Source of the DNA: Clostridiales bacterium
GTDB lineage: Bacteria; Bacillota; Clostridia; Oscillospirales; CAG-272
Assembly (NCBI GenBank): GCA_003523225.1
Contig: DPGK01000021.1
Location: 54,700-118,699 of the forward strand
Length of the DNA stretch: 64,000 nucleotides
Reading direction: 5' to 3'
In this document: in pieces, positions 44,156 to 53,127 of the stretch
Layout of the letters: each line of letters begins with the position of its first letter
Position numbering within the stretch: position 1 is the first letter of the stretch
The notes under the pieces: model-generated
What the model was told of the DNA's origin: nothing
What the model saw: only the letters and a program-made list of their open reading frames with translations
Database searches by the model: none
Program-made: the position numbers and the translations under genes

Positions 44156-45346
44156 ATGCACACATATAAGCTTTACTCATCTCTCCCGGAGCTTACCACT
44201 CACAAGGTCTGGGCTGAAATTGATCTTGACGCACTGCGGGCAAATTACCGTGCACTCGCCGCAGCGATCAAAACCTCAACTCCGGACTGCCGTCCCATGT
44301 GCGTGGTAAAGGCAGATGCCTACGGTCACGGTATAGACTTCTGCGTCGAAGCTCTGCTTGGAGAAGGCTGTGATTTTTTTGCGGTTTCAAGCATTGATGA
44401 AGCGCTGGCAGTGCGTCAGGTCTGCCGCTCGGCAAATTCCGACGCCGATATACTGATACTCGGCTATACTCCCGCAGAAGAAGCGGTAACTCTCTCTCGC
44501 TGTTCGATAATTCAGACTGTCTTTTCCCTTGACTACGCCCGCGCGCTCTCAAGGCGCCTGTCTGAAGCGGGAAAAGCCCTCCGCGTGCACATCAAATTTG
44601 ACACGGGAATGAACCGTATCGGCTTCCCTGCTCACAGCGCCGATGAAACAGAACGCTCCGCGCATGAAATTGCCGAAGTCGCGGCACTGCCCGGCATTAT
44701 TGCAGAAGGCGCTTTCACACACTTTGCGCGCGCAGACGAGGAAAACGGAGAGCTGCGCACAAAAGAACAGGCTGACCGCTATTTTGAACTGCTTGCTCGC
44801 GCCAATGAGCTTGGCGCAAATCTTAAAGTCCGGCATATCTGCAACAGCGCCGCAACGCTGAGATTTCCTGAATATCACCTTGACCTTTGCCGACTCGGAA
44901 TACTGCTTTACGGCGCAGAACCTTCGGATATGTTTGATTTTCCGGTGCGTCCCGTATTGCGCCTGTGCGCACAGATATCCCAGATACACACACTCCGCGC
45001 CGGAGAAGCCCTGAGCTACGGAGGTATATTTACAGCGCCTCGCGATATGCGCATTGCAACGATACCCATAGGATACGCCGACGGCTTTATCCGGGCATAT
45101 TCGGGAGCTACGGCGGTAATTTACTCAAGGGACGGCAAGCTCAGCGGCAAGGCAAAGATAATAGGGCGCATCTGCATGGATCAGTGTATGCTTGATCTGA
45201 CGGACACTGACGCGCACGAGGGCGACACCGTCGTGCTTATCGGCGAGGATGGTCAGCTCGATGAGCTTGCGTCTCTTGCACACACAATTAATTATGAATG
45301 CCTTTGCCTTATTTCAGCGCGCGTGCCGCGTGTCGTAAAAGGATAA
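44156..45346 (+). CDS. alr: Alanine racemase
   Basis: PLP enzyme converting L- to D-alanine for Ddl. The 396-residue protein has WAEIDLDALRANY near residue 18, the PLP lysine motif CVVKADAYGHG near 47, HIKFDTGMNRIG near 145 and the C-terminal catalytic Tyr in YGGIFTAPRDMRIATIPIGY near 290. GRICMDQCMLDLT follows. The ATG at 44156 follows AAAGGA. Its leader is unusually long for a housekeeping gene of this window. Followed 44 bp later by a lipoprotein gene, perhaps in the same transcript. Confidence 0.95.
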   Translation: MHTYKLYSSLPELTTHKVWAEIDLDALRANYRALAAAIKTSTPDCRPMCVVKADAYGHGIDFCVEALLGEGCDFFAVSSIDEALAVRQVCRSANSDADILILGYTPAEEAVTLSRCSIIQTVFSLDYARALSRRLSEAGKALRVHIKFDTGMNRIGFPAHSADETERSAHEIAEVAALPGIIAEGAFTHFARADEENGELRTKEQADRYFELLARANELGANLKVRHICNSAATLRFPEYHLDLCRLGILLYGAEPSDMFDFPVRPVLRLCAQISQIHTLRAGEALSYGGIFTAPRDMRIATIPIGYADGFIRAYSGATAVIYSRDGKLSGKAKIIGRICMDQCMLDLTDTDAHEGDTVVLIGEDGQLDELASLAHTINYECLCLISARVPRVVKG

Positions 45347-45390
45347 ACAAAAAACGATCTTATGCCGCCCCGGCGGCGATATGAAACAAA

Positions 45391-46803
45391 ATGAAAACAA
45401 AATCGGAAAACAACAGAATATCATCCGGCATCCGGCACAGCCGTTTTCGCCTTCCGGCACTTCTGATAGCCCTTGGAGTGCTGATGGCGGCACTTTCCGG
45501 CTGTGGTATCGGCGCCGCGCAAGGCACTGACAGCACATTCGGCTCCGACACACTGCGCGAAGCGCAGACGGACAGCCCGCCCGACACCATCGCCATGCCT
45601 CCGAAAATTATCTTTACTCCCACGACCGGAGAGTCCCCCGGGCATTACAGCGGATATACCTTCCGGGTACTCGAGCACAGCGGCGGTGCAGACTCTCTTA
45701 CCTCCACTGGCTCAGACAGGATCGCTCTTGTCAAGGAAAAGACCGGAGCGATGGTGGAAGTGTCCGCCTCCCCCACCCCGATTCAGACGGCAGAAAGCTC
45801 CATGCTCTCCGGCGCTTCGGAATATGACGCGCTTTTCCTGCCTCTTACCGATCTTTCGTCTCTGCTTCGTTCGGGAAGCCTTGAAAACCTTGCAGAGCTT
45901 GGACTTGACCCCGCAGCCCCCGGACTTGATCTTTCTCCGGCGGAAAGCCTTGCGGTAAACGGGAAATACTATATTGCTTTCGGCGACATTTCCCCAACCT
46001 CAATAAACTCGGTCTATACCCTGCTTTGTAATATACCCGCGGCGCTTTCAAACGAAATACACGCAATATTCGGCAAGGATATACGTGAAGCGGCGCTTGA
46101 AGGCGAGCTGACGCTTGAAAAACTGCTGCGCGCTTATGCGGACGCCGAGCTTATCGTTTCGTCCACCTCAACCGACACCGTTCTCTGCCTTCCCGAGAAC
46201 GATAACACCATAGCTCCGCTTTCCCTGCTTACCGCGATGGGCGGCGAAATATTCGACATGAGCGCCTCATCCGCGCGGCTGGCACTTGAGGACACCGCAT
46301 TTGCCACAGCATACGAAAAAGCAGTTAAAATATCATCCGAAGCCGGAAGCGACGGTCCGGCAGTATTCACTGTGCAGAAATTCGTAAAAACCGGAGAAGA
46401 CCGTTGCTGTCTGCCGATTCCCAAAGCCGATGCGGATTCACCTTACCGCTGTCTCGCTGACCCTGAAGGCACCTACGGCTGGTCGGTACTGCTCGGCGCG
46501 GAATCGGGCAAACGAACCAGTGAAATCACCTGCGCGCTGTTTGAGTTTTCCGGGATCGCCGCCGATGAATATTTTGCAGATGTAACCGGAAGCGAGCAGG
46601 AAGCGGAGATCGCCGGGCTGATATTTTCCTCCCGCGTACTATCTGTCGCACTTCTCTACGACTGGGGGGACTTTGCACAGCTTACGGCGGACGGTATCAG
46701 TCGTTGCCAGACACTTGACGGCATATTAAATGACAGCACCTTCGCAAAAAAAGCCGCGGCTGCGGCGGCGGCAATGGAAATATTCACGGAACGTCTTTCA
46801 TGA
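45391..46803 (+). CDS. Solute-binding-protein-like lipoprotein
   Basis: A 470-residue lipoprotein: lipobox AALSGC near residue 38, Ser/Thr-rich linker, then a weakly conserved periplasmic-binding-like fold (YTFRVLEHSGGADS near 90, EYDALFLPLTDLSSLL near 148, AVNGKYYIAFGDIS near 190). It is weaker than the solute-binding protein at 28.4 kb and has no transporter genes beside it. I infer a binding role only. Its stop overlaps an upstream in-frame ATG of the next gene. Confidence 0.72.
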   Translation: MKTKSENNRISSGIRHSRFRLPALLIALGVLMAALSGCGIGAAQGTDSTFGSDTLREAQTDSPPDTIAMPPKIIFTPTTGESPGHYSGYTFRVLEHSGGADSLTSTGSDRIALVKEKTGAMVEVSASPTPIQTAESSMLSGASEYDALFLPLTDLSSLLRSGSLENLAELGLDPAAPGLDLSPAESLAVNGKYYIAFGDISPTSINSVYTLLCNIPAALSNEIHAIFGKDIREAALEGELTLEKLLRAYADAELIVSSTSTDTVLCLPENDNTIAPLSLLTAMGGEIFDMSASSARLALEDTAFATAYEKAVKISSEAGSDGPAVFTVQKFVKTGEDRCCLPIPKADADSPYRCLADPEGTYGWSVLLGAESGKRTSEITCALFEFSGIAADEYFADVTGSEQEAEIAGLIFSSRVLSVALLYDWGDFAQLTADGISRCQTLDGILNDSTFAKKAAAAAAAMEIFTERLS

Positions 46804-46835
46804 TCCCTTTTGAAAAAACAAGGAGCAACTTTCAA

Positions 46836-47060
46836 ATGAAAAAAAGCTATAAAGCCGAGGTCAGGCTTTCCGAAGAGCTGGCGCGCAAATTGATCTATAT
46901 CAGCAACGCCGAGGGGCGCACACTGAACAATCAGTTTTTGTTCATGCTGCGCGGCAACATACAGTATTTTGAGCGCACAAAGGGAAAGATCCCTGCCGAC
47001 AAGCTCGCCGCCGTGGATCTGTCCGTGCTTGAAGACGCAGAGCCGGATAAAAAAGAATAA
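46836..47060 (+). CDS. Arc-type ribbon-helix-helix protein
   Basis: A 74-residue protein with a basic beta strand (KKSYKAEVRLSEELARKL) followed by the helix pattern YISNAEGRTLNNQFLFMLRGNI, as in Arc/MetJ-like DNA-binding antitoxins and regulators. No toxin gene adjoins. AAGGAG ten bases upstream favours the ATG at 46836, though an ATG at 46800 would overlap the previous stop. It ends 1 bp before the SDR gene, so it may regulate this small operon. Confidence 0.72.
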   Translation: MKKSYKAEVRLSEELARKLIYISNAEGRTLNNQFLFMLRGNIQYFERTKGKIPADKLAAVDLSVLEDAEPDKKE

Positions 47061-47061
47061 A

Positions 47062-47928
47062 ATGGGATACAAAATCAACGGCGCGACCGTAATCATCAGC
47101 GGCGCGTCCTCAGGGATCGGATTTGAGCTTGCACGTCTTCTGGTACAGAAATGCGGATGCCACGTAATAGGCATCGGCAGACGCGCAGACAAACTGCTTG
47201 CCGCCGCCGCGAAAATAAATGCAGGCGACGGGGCGGAAAGCGGATATTTTGAGTTCCGCGCCTTTGACGTCACCGACGCCTCCGGATAGAAGGCGCTTTA
47301 CAATGAGCTGAAAAGCACCAATATTCAGCCCGATGTGCTGATAAACAATGCCGGGATCCTGCCGCCTTTTGCCCGTTTCTCCACCGGGGGCGGAGCGGAA
47401 ACCGTAAGAAGGACAACTGAACTGAACTTTTTGTCACAAGCAAGCGCCATTGAGATCATGCTCCCTCTCCTGATTGATTCAAAGCGCGGTGCGATAATAA
47501 ATGTCTCCAGCTCCTCGTCGCTTTGCGCTCTCCCCGGAAGCGCCGCATACTCGGCGTCAAAAGCCGCCTCGCGCGCTTTCACCGAAGCGCTTGCCTGTGA
47601 ATACTCCGGCAGACTTTACATTGCATCTGTCTGCCCCGGATTTACCAAAACCCCGATCTTTGACGGTCAGAAGCCCGGCATCGACAGATTTCTTGTATTT
47701 TCGACCTCACCTGAAAAAATGGCAAGGCGTATTCTGGGCGGCATCCGCCGCGGTCGCCGTCTTATTGTGCGAGGGGTCGATGCACACGCCATGAATCTGC
47801 TTTACCGCTGCTTCGGTACATACGGCGAGCGGCTTTGCGCTTCGGTCCTGCGCCGCTTCGGCGGAGAGGTATTTTCCGACTGCTTTGAAAAGAAAGCCGA
47901 TGCCGGAAAGCCCGATAATCTTTCATAA
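47062..47928 (+). CDS. Short-chain dehydrogenase/reductase with an in-frame TAG at codon 76
   Basis: An NAD(P)-dependent SDR. The N-terminal part has the cofactor motif SGASSGIG near residue 12 and ends DVTDASG before TAG (47287-47289). In the same frame follow KALYNELK, DVLINNAGILPPF near 91, NVSSSSS near 150 and the catalytic YSASK near 165, ending with TAA. Both halves are needed for function, neither shows other damage, and no restart signal is seen after the TAG. It is either a UAG decoded as an amino acid or a pseudogene with one nonsense change. At this position relatives often have Trp, as I remember (xWxAL). Confidence 0.8.
47287..47289 (+). other. In-frame TAG inside the SDR gene
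   Basis: Codon 76. The only interruption in a 288-codon frame. One base change from TGG (Trp) or CAG (Gln). Confidence 0.8.
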
Positions 47929-47949
47929 AAACCCAACATGAGCTTAAAT

Positions 47950-47998
47950 ACAAACATCAACGGCTGTTGCAGTTACGCAAACAGCCGTTGATGTTTGT
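47950..47998. other. Perfect 19-bp inverted repeat with 11-nt loop
   Basis: A stem of 19 perfect base pairs (47950-47968 with 47980-47998) lies between the SDR and superoxide dismutase genes, followed by TATTG. The longest perfect stem in the window. Probably the SDR operon terminator without a U-tract, or a dispersed repeat. Confidence 0.6.
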
Positions 47999-48106
47999 TA
48001 TTGATCGGTATCTGAAATATCCATACGGAAAAGGAAGCAAACTCTATCCCACTTTACAGATATGCGGAATATACTGTACCGAAAATAATACCGAAAGGAG
48101 TTTGCC

Positions 48107-48766
48107 TTGAAAAGTTCGATTCAAAACGACAGATATCCGTTTATTAATCTGCCGCTGCCATATCCTCCGTCGGCGCTTGAGCCGTTTATCGACGCCGAGA
48201 CAATGCGTCTTCACCACAACGCGCACCTTGCGGCATATATCAACAACCTTAACGCCGCGCTTGAAAACGAACCTTCCCTCAGACGCCTGACGCTTGAACA
48301 GCTGGTGTGCATTTCGCAAAAACTACCGGGAGCCACCGGCAGAGCCATCCGCAACAACGCTGGGGGCGTTTACAATCACCGACTTTACTTTGATATGCTC
48401 GCACCCCCGACGCGCGGAGAAAACCTCCCCACCGGAGAGCTCGGAGCGGCAATAATACGGAAATGGGGGAATTTTCCCGGCTTCCGCGCGACTCTGAGAT
48501 CAGCCGCTATGTCGGTATTCGGTTCGGGATATGCATTTCTTGCCGCAGGACCGCGCGGTCTTTGCATAGTGACAAGACAAAATCAGAATTCCCCGCTACC
48601 CGACGGGCTTTATCCTCTGCTTGCCCTGGACGTATGGGAGCACGCCTACTATCTGCTGCATCATAACCTGCGCGCAGATTACATTGATAACTGGTTCGGC
48701 GTCACCGACTGGCGCGCGGCGGACGAAAGATACCGGGAATATATAAGGAAGCGTCAGAGAATGTGA
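48107..48766 (+). CDS. Fe/Mn superoxide dismutase
   Basis: A 219-residue SodA/SodB-type enzyme that dismutes superoxide. Metal ligands are visible in RLHHNAHLAAY near residue 35, NNAGGVYNHRLYFDML near 84 and LDVWEHAYYL near 180. The start is TTG at 48107, supported by AAAGGAG six bases upstream. Some usually aromatic positions are altered, but all four ligands are kept. A defence against brief oxygen exposure in an anaerobe is the likely role. Confidence 0.92.
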   Translation: MKSSIQNDRYPFINLPLPYPPSALEPFIDAETMRLHHNAHLAAYINNLNAALENEPSLRRLTLEQLVCISQKLPGATGRAIRNNAGGVYNHRLYFDMLAPPTRGENLPTGELGAAIIRKWGNFPGFRATLRSAAMSVFGSGYAFLAAGPRGLCIVTRQNQNSPLPDGLYPLLALDVWEHAYYLLHHNLRADYIDNWFGVTDWRAADERYREYIRKRQRM

Positions 48767-48818
48767 ACAGACACCTGTAGTCGCGTCAGATAGTTACCGT
48801 GATATACCCGCGATAGAT

Positions 48819-50633
48819 CTACTGATTGGCGCTTCCCGAATACGGGAGCACAAAGGTCTTCGTTACCGAACCGGCAACATAAAGCTCCTTTACGTGCAGG
48901 CTGTTTATCAGATAGTAATTTGCCTCCCAGTTTGAACCGGATACTCCGTCCCACTGCATTTTTTTCTGCTGTGCGGCATCTCCGTCAGGCCACATTACAT
49001 ATACCGGGTCAACAAAACGGTAAAATTCCACCGTACCGTTGCGTGCGCGGTAACGGTTTTCGTTCCAGCCGTGATGAGGAACAGTCATAATGTCCGATTT
49101 CAGATATTCCCCATATCGGTCGCACATTTCATCCACATTGTATTTGGATGCATCTCCGGTCACCAGGATCTTCTGCCCCGCAACGCTGAAGCGCATTGTC
49201 ATGTTCTGAAGGTTACCGTCAACTGCGGATTTATCCGCATCACTGCGTTCAAGACCGATCACCTGAGGTATAAAATCCGACATACAGTAGAGTATCTCCA
49301 TGTCGCATCCGGCAAAGCGGTACACCTGACCCGTAAGTCCCTTGTACACAGTGACATTCTTCCAGTATTTATTTATCGTATTGTACGTGGAATCAAAATT
49401 CCCCGAGGCGGAGAACTGGTTCTGCTCCTTGGTATTGCAGTAGTTGAAGATAAAGCTTTCAACGGTAAAACGCTTGTCGGAGGCATGCCGTGATGAAAAG
49501 CTCATAAAAGCGCCGTAATGGTCTCCGTGGGCGTGTGTGAATATCCACGCCCTTATCACCACTTTCCCGTCAGTGGACTGTGATAGCAGCGTCTGATAAA
49601 TATCGTCCCCCTCGGCGGCGGTCTTATGTCCGCCGTCGATGATTATAAAGCTGCCGTCCTCAAGGCGCAATATACAGCCAAGACCGCCGGAAGAGCCTCC
49701 CTTTTCAAGCCCCATAAGAGTAAATGTCGGTTCACATACCTTTTTATACTCCACCTCCGCCACGGACGGTAGAGGCTTGCCCTCGGCGATCACAGCGCGT
49801 ATCTCGCCTGAATGCTCAACAAAATACGTATGTATCAAAGCCTTGTCCTTGGTATAGGTGGCGAATGCAGCGCCGGGCATTGAATTATGGGCATATTTTT
49901 CCGCTCCGCCGGCTTCAAGCCCGGCGCACAAGCGGTCGAACACCTCACGGGTCATCCCGGTAAATGTCGCCTGGTAAAAATCATCTCCGCACTCGTTAAG
50001 GCTTACAACGCGGAACTCACCGAGGCTCGGCAGATATTTGCATACCAGCTTTGAAATTTTCTCCGTACACGTCCCGGAAAGCACAAGATCCGAGCTTACC
50101 GCAATTCTCCCGTCAGCATCGGTATTTTCAACCACATAAGAAACAAATGCATCGGCGGCAGCGGACAGCGCGGCGGGTGAATGCGCGGCAATTACGATCT
50201 TATTTCCCTTTACCGTAATTCTGTACTCACCCAGCGGAAGATCGGCTATTGCCTCAGCGCTCTCCGGATATGCCGTGTTTCCGGCAAGTATCTCGTATTT
50301 GTCCGGATCGTAAAAGTTCTCCTTGAAGCCGTCATCATTCTCATACGCAATGTAGCTGCTGCCTGAAGCATTCTGCAATTTCTTGCGCATATCGGATACT
50401 ATCGACGAGCTTTGGTCGGCGCATCCGCGGACTATGGTGAATCTGAATTCCCCGTTCTCGCACAGGACAAGCTCATGTGTCTCTGCCGCGGTGGTGTCAG
50501 GCGTATTTCCGGTGCTGTCAGCAGACTCTCCCCCATGCTTGCAGGATAACAGCACGATGCAGATCGCAGCCGTTATCAGCAATGCCGAAAGAATTTTTAC
50601 TTCGACATTTCTTTTTAACTTCCGATATATCAT
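48819..50633 (-). CDS. Lipoprotein with C-terminal MBL (ComEC-like) hydrolase domain
   Basis: The 604-residue protein has a signal peptide with lipobox IVLLSC near residue 31. Residues ~55-170 hold a domain marked YEILAGNTAYPES...IVIAAHSPAALS, like that of the EEP lipoprotein at 11.7 kb. From about 305 there is an MBL domain with FTHAHGDHYGAF near 372, VTGDASKYN near 510 and VPHHGWNEN near 535. Standard-code end is TAG (48821-48819). Beyond it the frame gives IYRGYITVTI and TGA (to 48786), a plausible beta-strand end, undecided. GGAGG precedes the ATG. Third gene of the MBL/radical SAM/MBL operon. Confidence 0.82.
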   Translation of the reverse strand: MIYRKLKRNVEVKILSALLITAAICIVLLSCKHGGESADSTGNTPDTTAAETHELVLCENGEFRFTIVRGCADQSSSIVSDMRKKLQNASGSSYIAYENDDGFKENFYDPDKYEILAGNTAYPESAEAIADLPLGEYRITVKGNKIVIAAHSPAALSAAADAFVSYVVENTDADGRIAVSSDLVLSGTCTEKISKLVCKYLPSLGEFRVVSLNECGDDFYQATFTGMTREVFDRLCAGLEAGGAEKYAHNSMPGAAFATYTKDKALIHTYFVEHSGEIRAVIAEGKPLPSVAEVEYKKVCEPTFTLMGLEKGGSSGGLGCILRLEDGSFIIIDGGHKTAAEGDDIYQTLLSQSTDGKVVIRAWIFTHAHGDHYGAFMSFSSRHASDKRFTVESFIFNYCNTKEQNQFSASGNFDSTYNTINKYWKNVTVYKGLTGQVYRFAGCDMEILYCMSDFIPQVIGLERSDADKSAVDGNLQNMTMRFSVAGQKILVTGDASKYNVDEMCDRYGEYLKSDIMTVPHHGWNENRYRARNGTVEFYRFVDPVYVMWPDGDAAQQKKMQWDGVSGSNWEANYYLINSLHVKELYVAGSVTKTFVLPYSGSANQ

Positions 50634-50674
50634 CTCGATTATTACCTCCGGTTACCTCAGATACTGATGTACGA

Positions 50675-51844
50675 TTATTCCTGTACCCCTGCACGGCGTA
50701 CAATGAGATCCGCCATACTGCGCATACGCGGGTACGCATACTCGAAAAATCTCCGGTATGACTCGCAAAAACGGTTTTTGCCGCCCGGAAAATCAAATCC
50801 GCAAGCGGGGGCGGGTTCGCCTCCTACGCGGTTTCTGCGGCATCCGTTGCGGCAGAGATTCAGCCAGCGACATTCCGCGCATTCCGCGGGAAGCGCGCGC
50901 GAAGCCTCAATAAAGCCGATGCGCTCTCTTGCGCGGTCAATATCGTCAAAGCTGTCAGTCAGAAGATTGCCAAGGCAGTATGCGTCCAGCGCATAAAAGT
51001 CGCACGGGTATACCGAACCGTCCGATTCAATCAGATACTGCACCGAGCATACACCGCACATTCCGCACTCCTCGGGCGGACGCCCCGCAAGTATTCCGAT
51101 CCAGTTTTCAAAATCGCGGTTATACACATAGCTTGCCCCGCCGCGCAATGCGTCCTCATACCAAAGATCAAACATACGGCAAAGAAATTCTCCGTACTGC
51201 TCCGCGCTAAGCCCCAAACCTAAAGCATCAGCACCGTCATCCCCCAGCGGAGCAACGCAGGGTATATATTGCTGCCAGCGAAGCCCTGAACGCGTAAAAA
51301 AGCTGTAAAGCCGCTGTGCGTGTGAAGCGGTAAAAGAGGTCACCACCGTCAGCGTGTTGAATTCCGCGCCCGCACGGCGCAGCTCCACTGCGGCGCGCTG
51401 CACCGCCGAGAAGCAGGACTTGCCATCCCTTGTAACACGGCATTTGTCGTGATATTCCTTAGGTCCGTCCATCGACAGACCGACAAGAAAATTCTTTTCG
51501 GCAAAGAGCTCTGCAAACGCAGGACCGACGTGCGTACCGTTGGTCTGGATGAAAAATGAAACCGGAATGCGGCGGTTGTTGTTTTCCTCAACAAAACTGC
51601 AGACAAAACGGAAAAAATCAATTCCGGCAAGCAGCGGCTCTCCACCCTGAAAGCCTATCGAGAGCGGTTCTCGCCTCCCCGCTTCCGAACAGCGGGCAAG
51701 CGCCTTGCCGAGTATCGCCGCGGCAGTCTCCTTTTTCATTATTCCGCGCGCCGCCTCGGCGCGGCGGGACATCTCATCGGCATAAAAGCAGTAGCGACAG
51801 CCCAGGTCGCAAGCGCCGGACGCAGGCTTGATAAGCAGATACAT
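50675..51844 (-). CDS. Radical SAM/SPASM protein, anaerobic sulfatase-maturase-like
   Basis: A 389-residue radical SAM enzyme: CDLGCRYCFYADEM near residue 12 gives the CxxxCxxC 4Fe-4S site. GFQGGEPLLAG near 68 binds SAM, FIQTNGT lies near 98 and LSMDGPKEYHD near 122. A Cys-rich SPASM region runs from about 265 (CGMCGVC ... CDFY ... CAECRWLNLCRNGC). This order is that of anaerobic sulfatase maturases, which make formylglycine. No sulfatase lies in the window, so the substrate is open. It overlaps the upstream MBL gene by 1 bp and lies 41 bp before the MBL lipoprotein gene. Confidence 0.86.
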   Translation of the reverse strand: MYLLIKPASGACDLGCRYCFYADEMSRRAEAARGIMKKETAAAILGKALARCSEAGRREPLSIGFQGGEPLLAGIDFFRFVCSFVEENNNRRIPVSFFIQTNGTHVGPAFAELFAEKNFLVGLSMDGPKEYHDKCRVTRDGKSCFSAVQRAAVELRRAGAEFNTLTVVTSFTASHAQRLYSFFTRSGLRWQQYIPCVAPLGDDGADALGLGLSAEQYGEFLCRMFDLWYEDALRGGASYVYNRDFENWIGILAGRPPEECGMCGVCSVQYLIESDGSVYPCDFYALDAYCLGNLLTDSFDDIDRARERIGFIEASRALPAECAECRWLNLCRNGCRRNRVGGEPAPACGFDFPGGKNRFCESYRRFFEYAYPRMRSMADLIVRRAGVQE

Positions 51845-52881
51845 CAGGCTTCCTCTCCGTTTTCAAAGTCGGCAAACACATCTGAACAGCACCTCACGGT
51901 AAGATTGCCGTCAGCAGTCACATAAAAAACAATATCCTCGCTTGCAAGCCGCATAAGCTTTGCCTCATCATCGGGATAGCGTTCCGTATACTCCGCCGAT
52001 GCCGTTTCAAGCTCCGCCGTGGTAATTACTATGTACTCAGGAGTCATTGAGTGCATAAAGCCTGCCGCGGCGTTGCGCACACAGCCGTGATGCGGCCACT
52101 TAAGCACATCAATATGTCCGCCGAGGATGTCAGAATATTCAGCCGCCATAAGATCAACTGATTCATCAGAGCGTTCCGCATCGTTTTTGTTGCTGTCGCC
52201 CGTGAAAAGCAGCCTCTTGCCGCCAAAGCGGAAAAGATGCCACACACTGTTGGAATTGATGCTCTTGATTGAAATCGAATGTCCACCTGCATTCCCGCCG
52301 AAGTGTATCTCAGTCAGCAGATCGAGCTTTTCATCAGTCCCCCAGTCGCTGTCAGGCGGCAGTATATCAAGCGTCAGCCCGTCGTATTCCGTATGGACCA
52401 CACCACTCAAGCCATAACGGAGTACGCTTACCTTGGTGTCCGGCTGATATTCCGCCAATGTCTCGCGTATTACATTGCGGTAGTAATAATCCTCATTTCT
52501 TGATGCTTCGGGACGAAGTGCCGTTTCCGGAGGAAACACTATCTCATCCACCGCGATATACGGGCTTTTCAGAATATGCGAAACAAGCTCCTGTACATGG
52601 TCAACATGAAAATGGGAGATAAGACAGGTGATGTGCAGCTTGCAGGTCTCATCGTCAACTTCGCGACTCTTTTTTCCTATCCACGCTTCACGCAGATCAA
52701 GCAGTCGCTCATATGCATCATAATTTCCGCGCATACCGCCGTCAATAAGCCACACACGGTCGTTAAGGGTGATAATAAAAGCATCAGATTTTGGATGTCT
52801 GCCAACAGCGTGTCCGACACATCTTACCCTGAGTATCCCATCCTTCCGCGCAAACTCATTAGCGGTCTTTGTTCCGTCCAT
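51844..52881 (-). CDS. Cytoplasmic MBL-fold hydrolase (ComEC-like)
   Basis: A 345-residue MBL protein without signal peptide: VGHAVGRHPKSDAFII at the N-terminus, LIDGG, LISHFHVDHVQEL near 90, LLFTGDSNKND near 228 and LKWPHHGCVRNA near 262. This order resembles the MBL domain of the lipoprotein two genes downstream, so the pair looks paralogous with different cellular locations. The substrate is unknown. It is the first gene of the operon and has its own promoter. Confidence 0.82.
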   Translation of the reverse strand: MDGTKTANEFARKDGILRVRCVGHAVGRHPKSDAFIITLNDRVWLIDGGMRGNYDAYERLLDLREAWIGKKSREVDDETCKLHITCLISHFHVDHVQELVSHILKSPYIAVDEIVFPPETALRPEASRNEDYYYRNVIRETLAEYQPDTKVSVLRYGLSGVVHTEYDGLTLDILPPDSDWGTDEKLDLLTEIHFGGNAGGHSISIKSINSNSVWHLFRFGGKRLLFTGDSNKNDAERSDESVDLMAAEYSDILGGHIDVLKWPHHGCVRNAAAGFMHSMTPEYIVITTAELETASAEYTERYPDDEAKLMRLASEDIVFYVTADGNLTVRCCSDVFADFENGEEA

Positions 52882-52981
52882 TTTCCGTGTAACCTCTCTT
52901 CCCGTATTGAGCCGTCAGAGCAGCCAAACCTGTTCAAAATCACGGGCCAAACCGGCGGCTCACTTATTCATAATATATAAT

Positions 52982-53010
52982 ATTGTATCATACAAACTCC
53001 GATTTTTCAA
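52982..53010 (-). promoter_or_regulatory. Promoter of the MBL/radical SAM/MBL operon
   Basis: Minus strand: TTGAAA (53010-53005), 17-bp spacer, TACAAT (52987-52982) with TGA extension. Confidence 0.65.
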
Positions 53011-53048
53011 TATAATTATTCTGAATCGCTCAATTTACCTTCCCGGCA

Positions 53049-53077
53049 TTGACCAGGCGGCACATTTGTGATAAAAT
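53049..53077 (+). promoter_or_regulatory. Promoter of the U32 peptidase-uppP-rnmV operon
   Basis: TTGACC (53049-53054), 17-bp spacer, TAAAAT (53072-53077) with TGA extension. Confidence 0.72.
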
Positions 53078-53127
53078 ATCATAAAAGCGGAAACAGCATT
53101 CCGCACAAAAACAGAAAGAAAAAACAA

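Noticed and set aside
47950-47998. The 19-bp inverted repeat as an insertion-sequence end or attachment site
   Set aside because: No transposase or integrase is nearby and there is no partner copy in the window. A gene-end hairpin is simpler.
52882-53127. A small precursor peptide gene next to the radical SAM operon
   Set aside because: No SD-preceded short frame with peptide-like features was found. The segment holds two divergent promoters.
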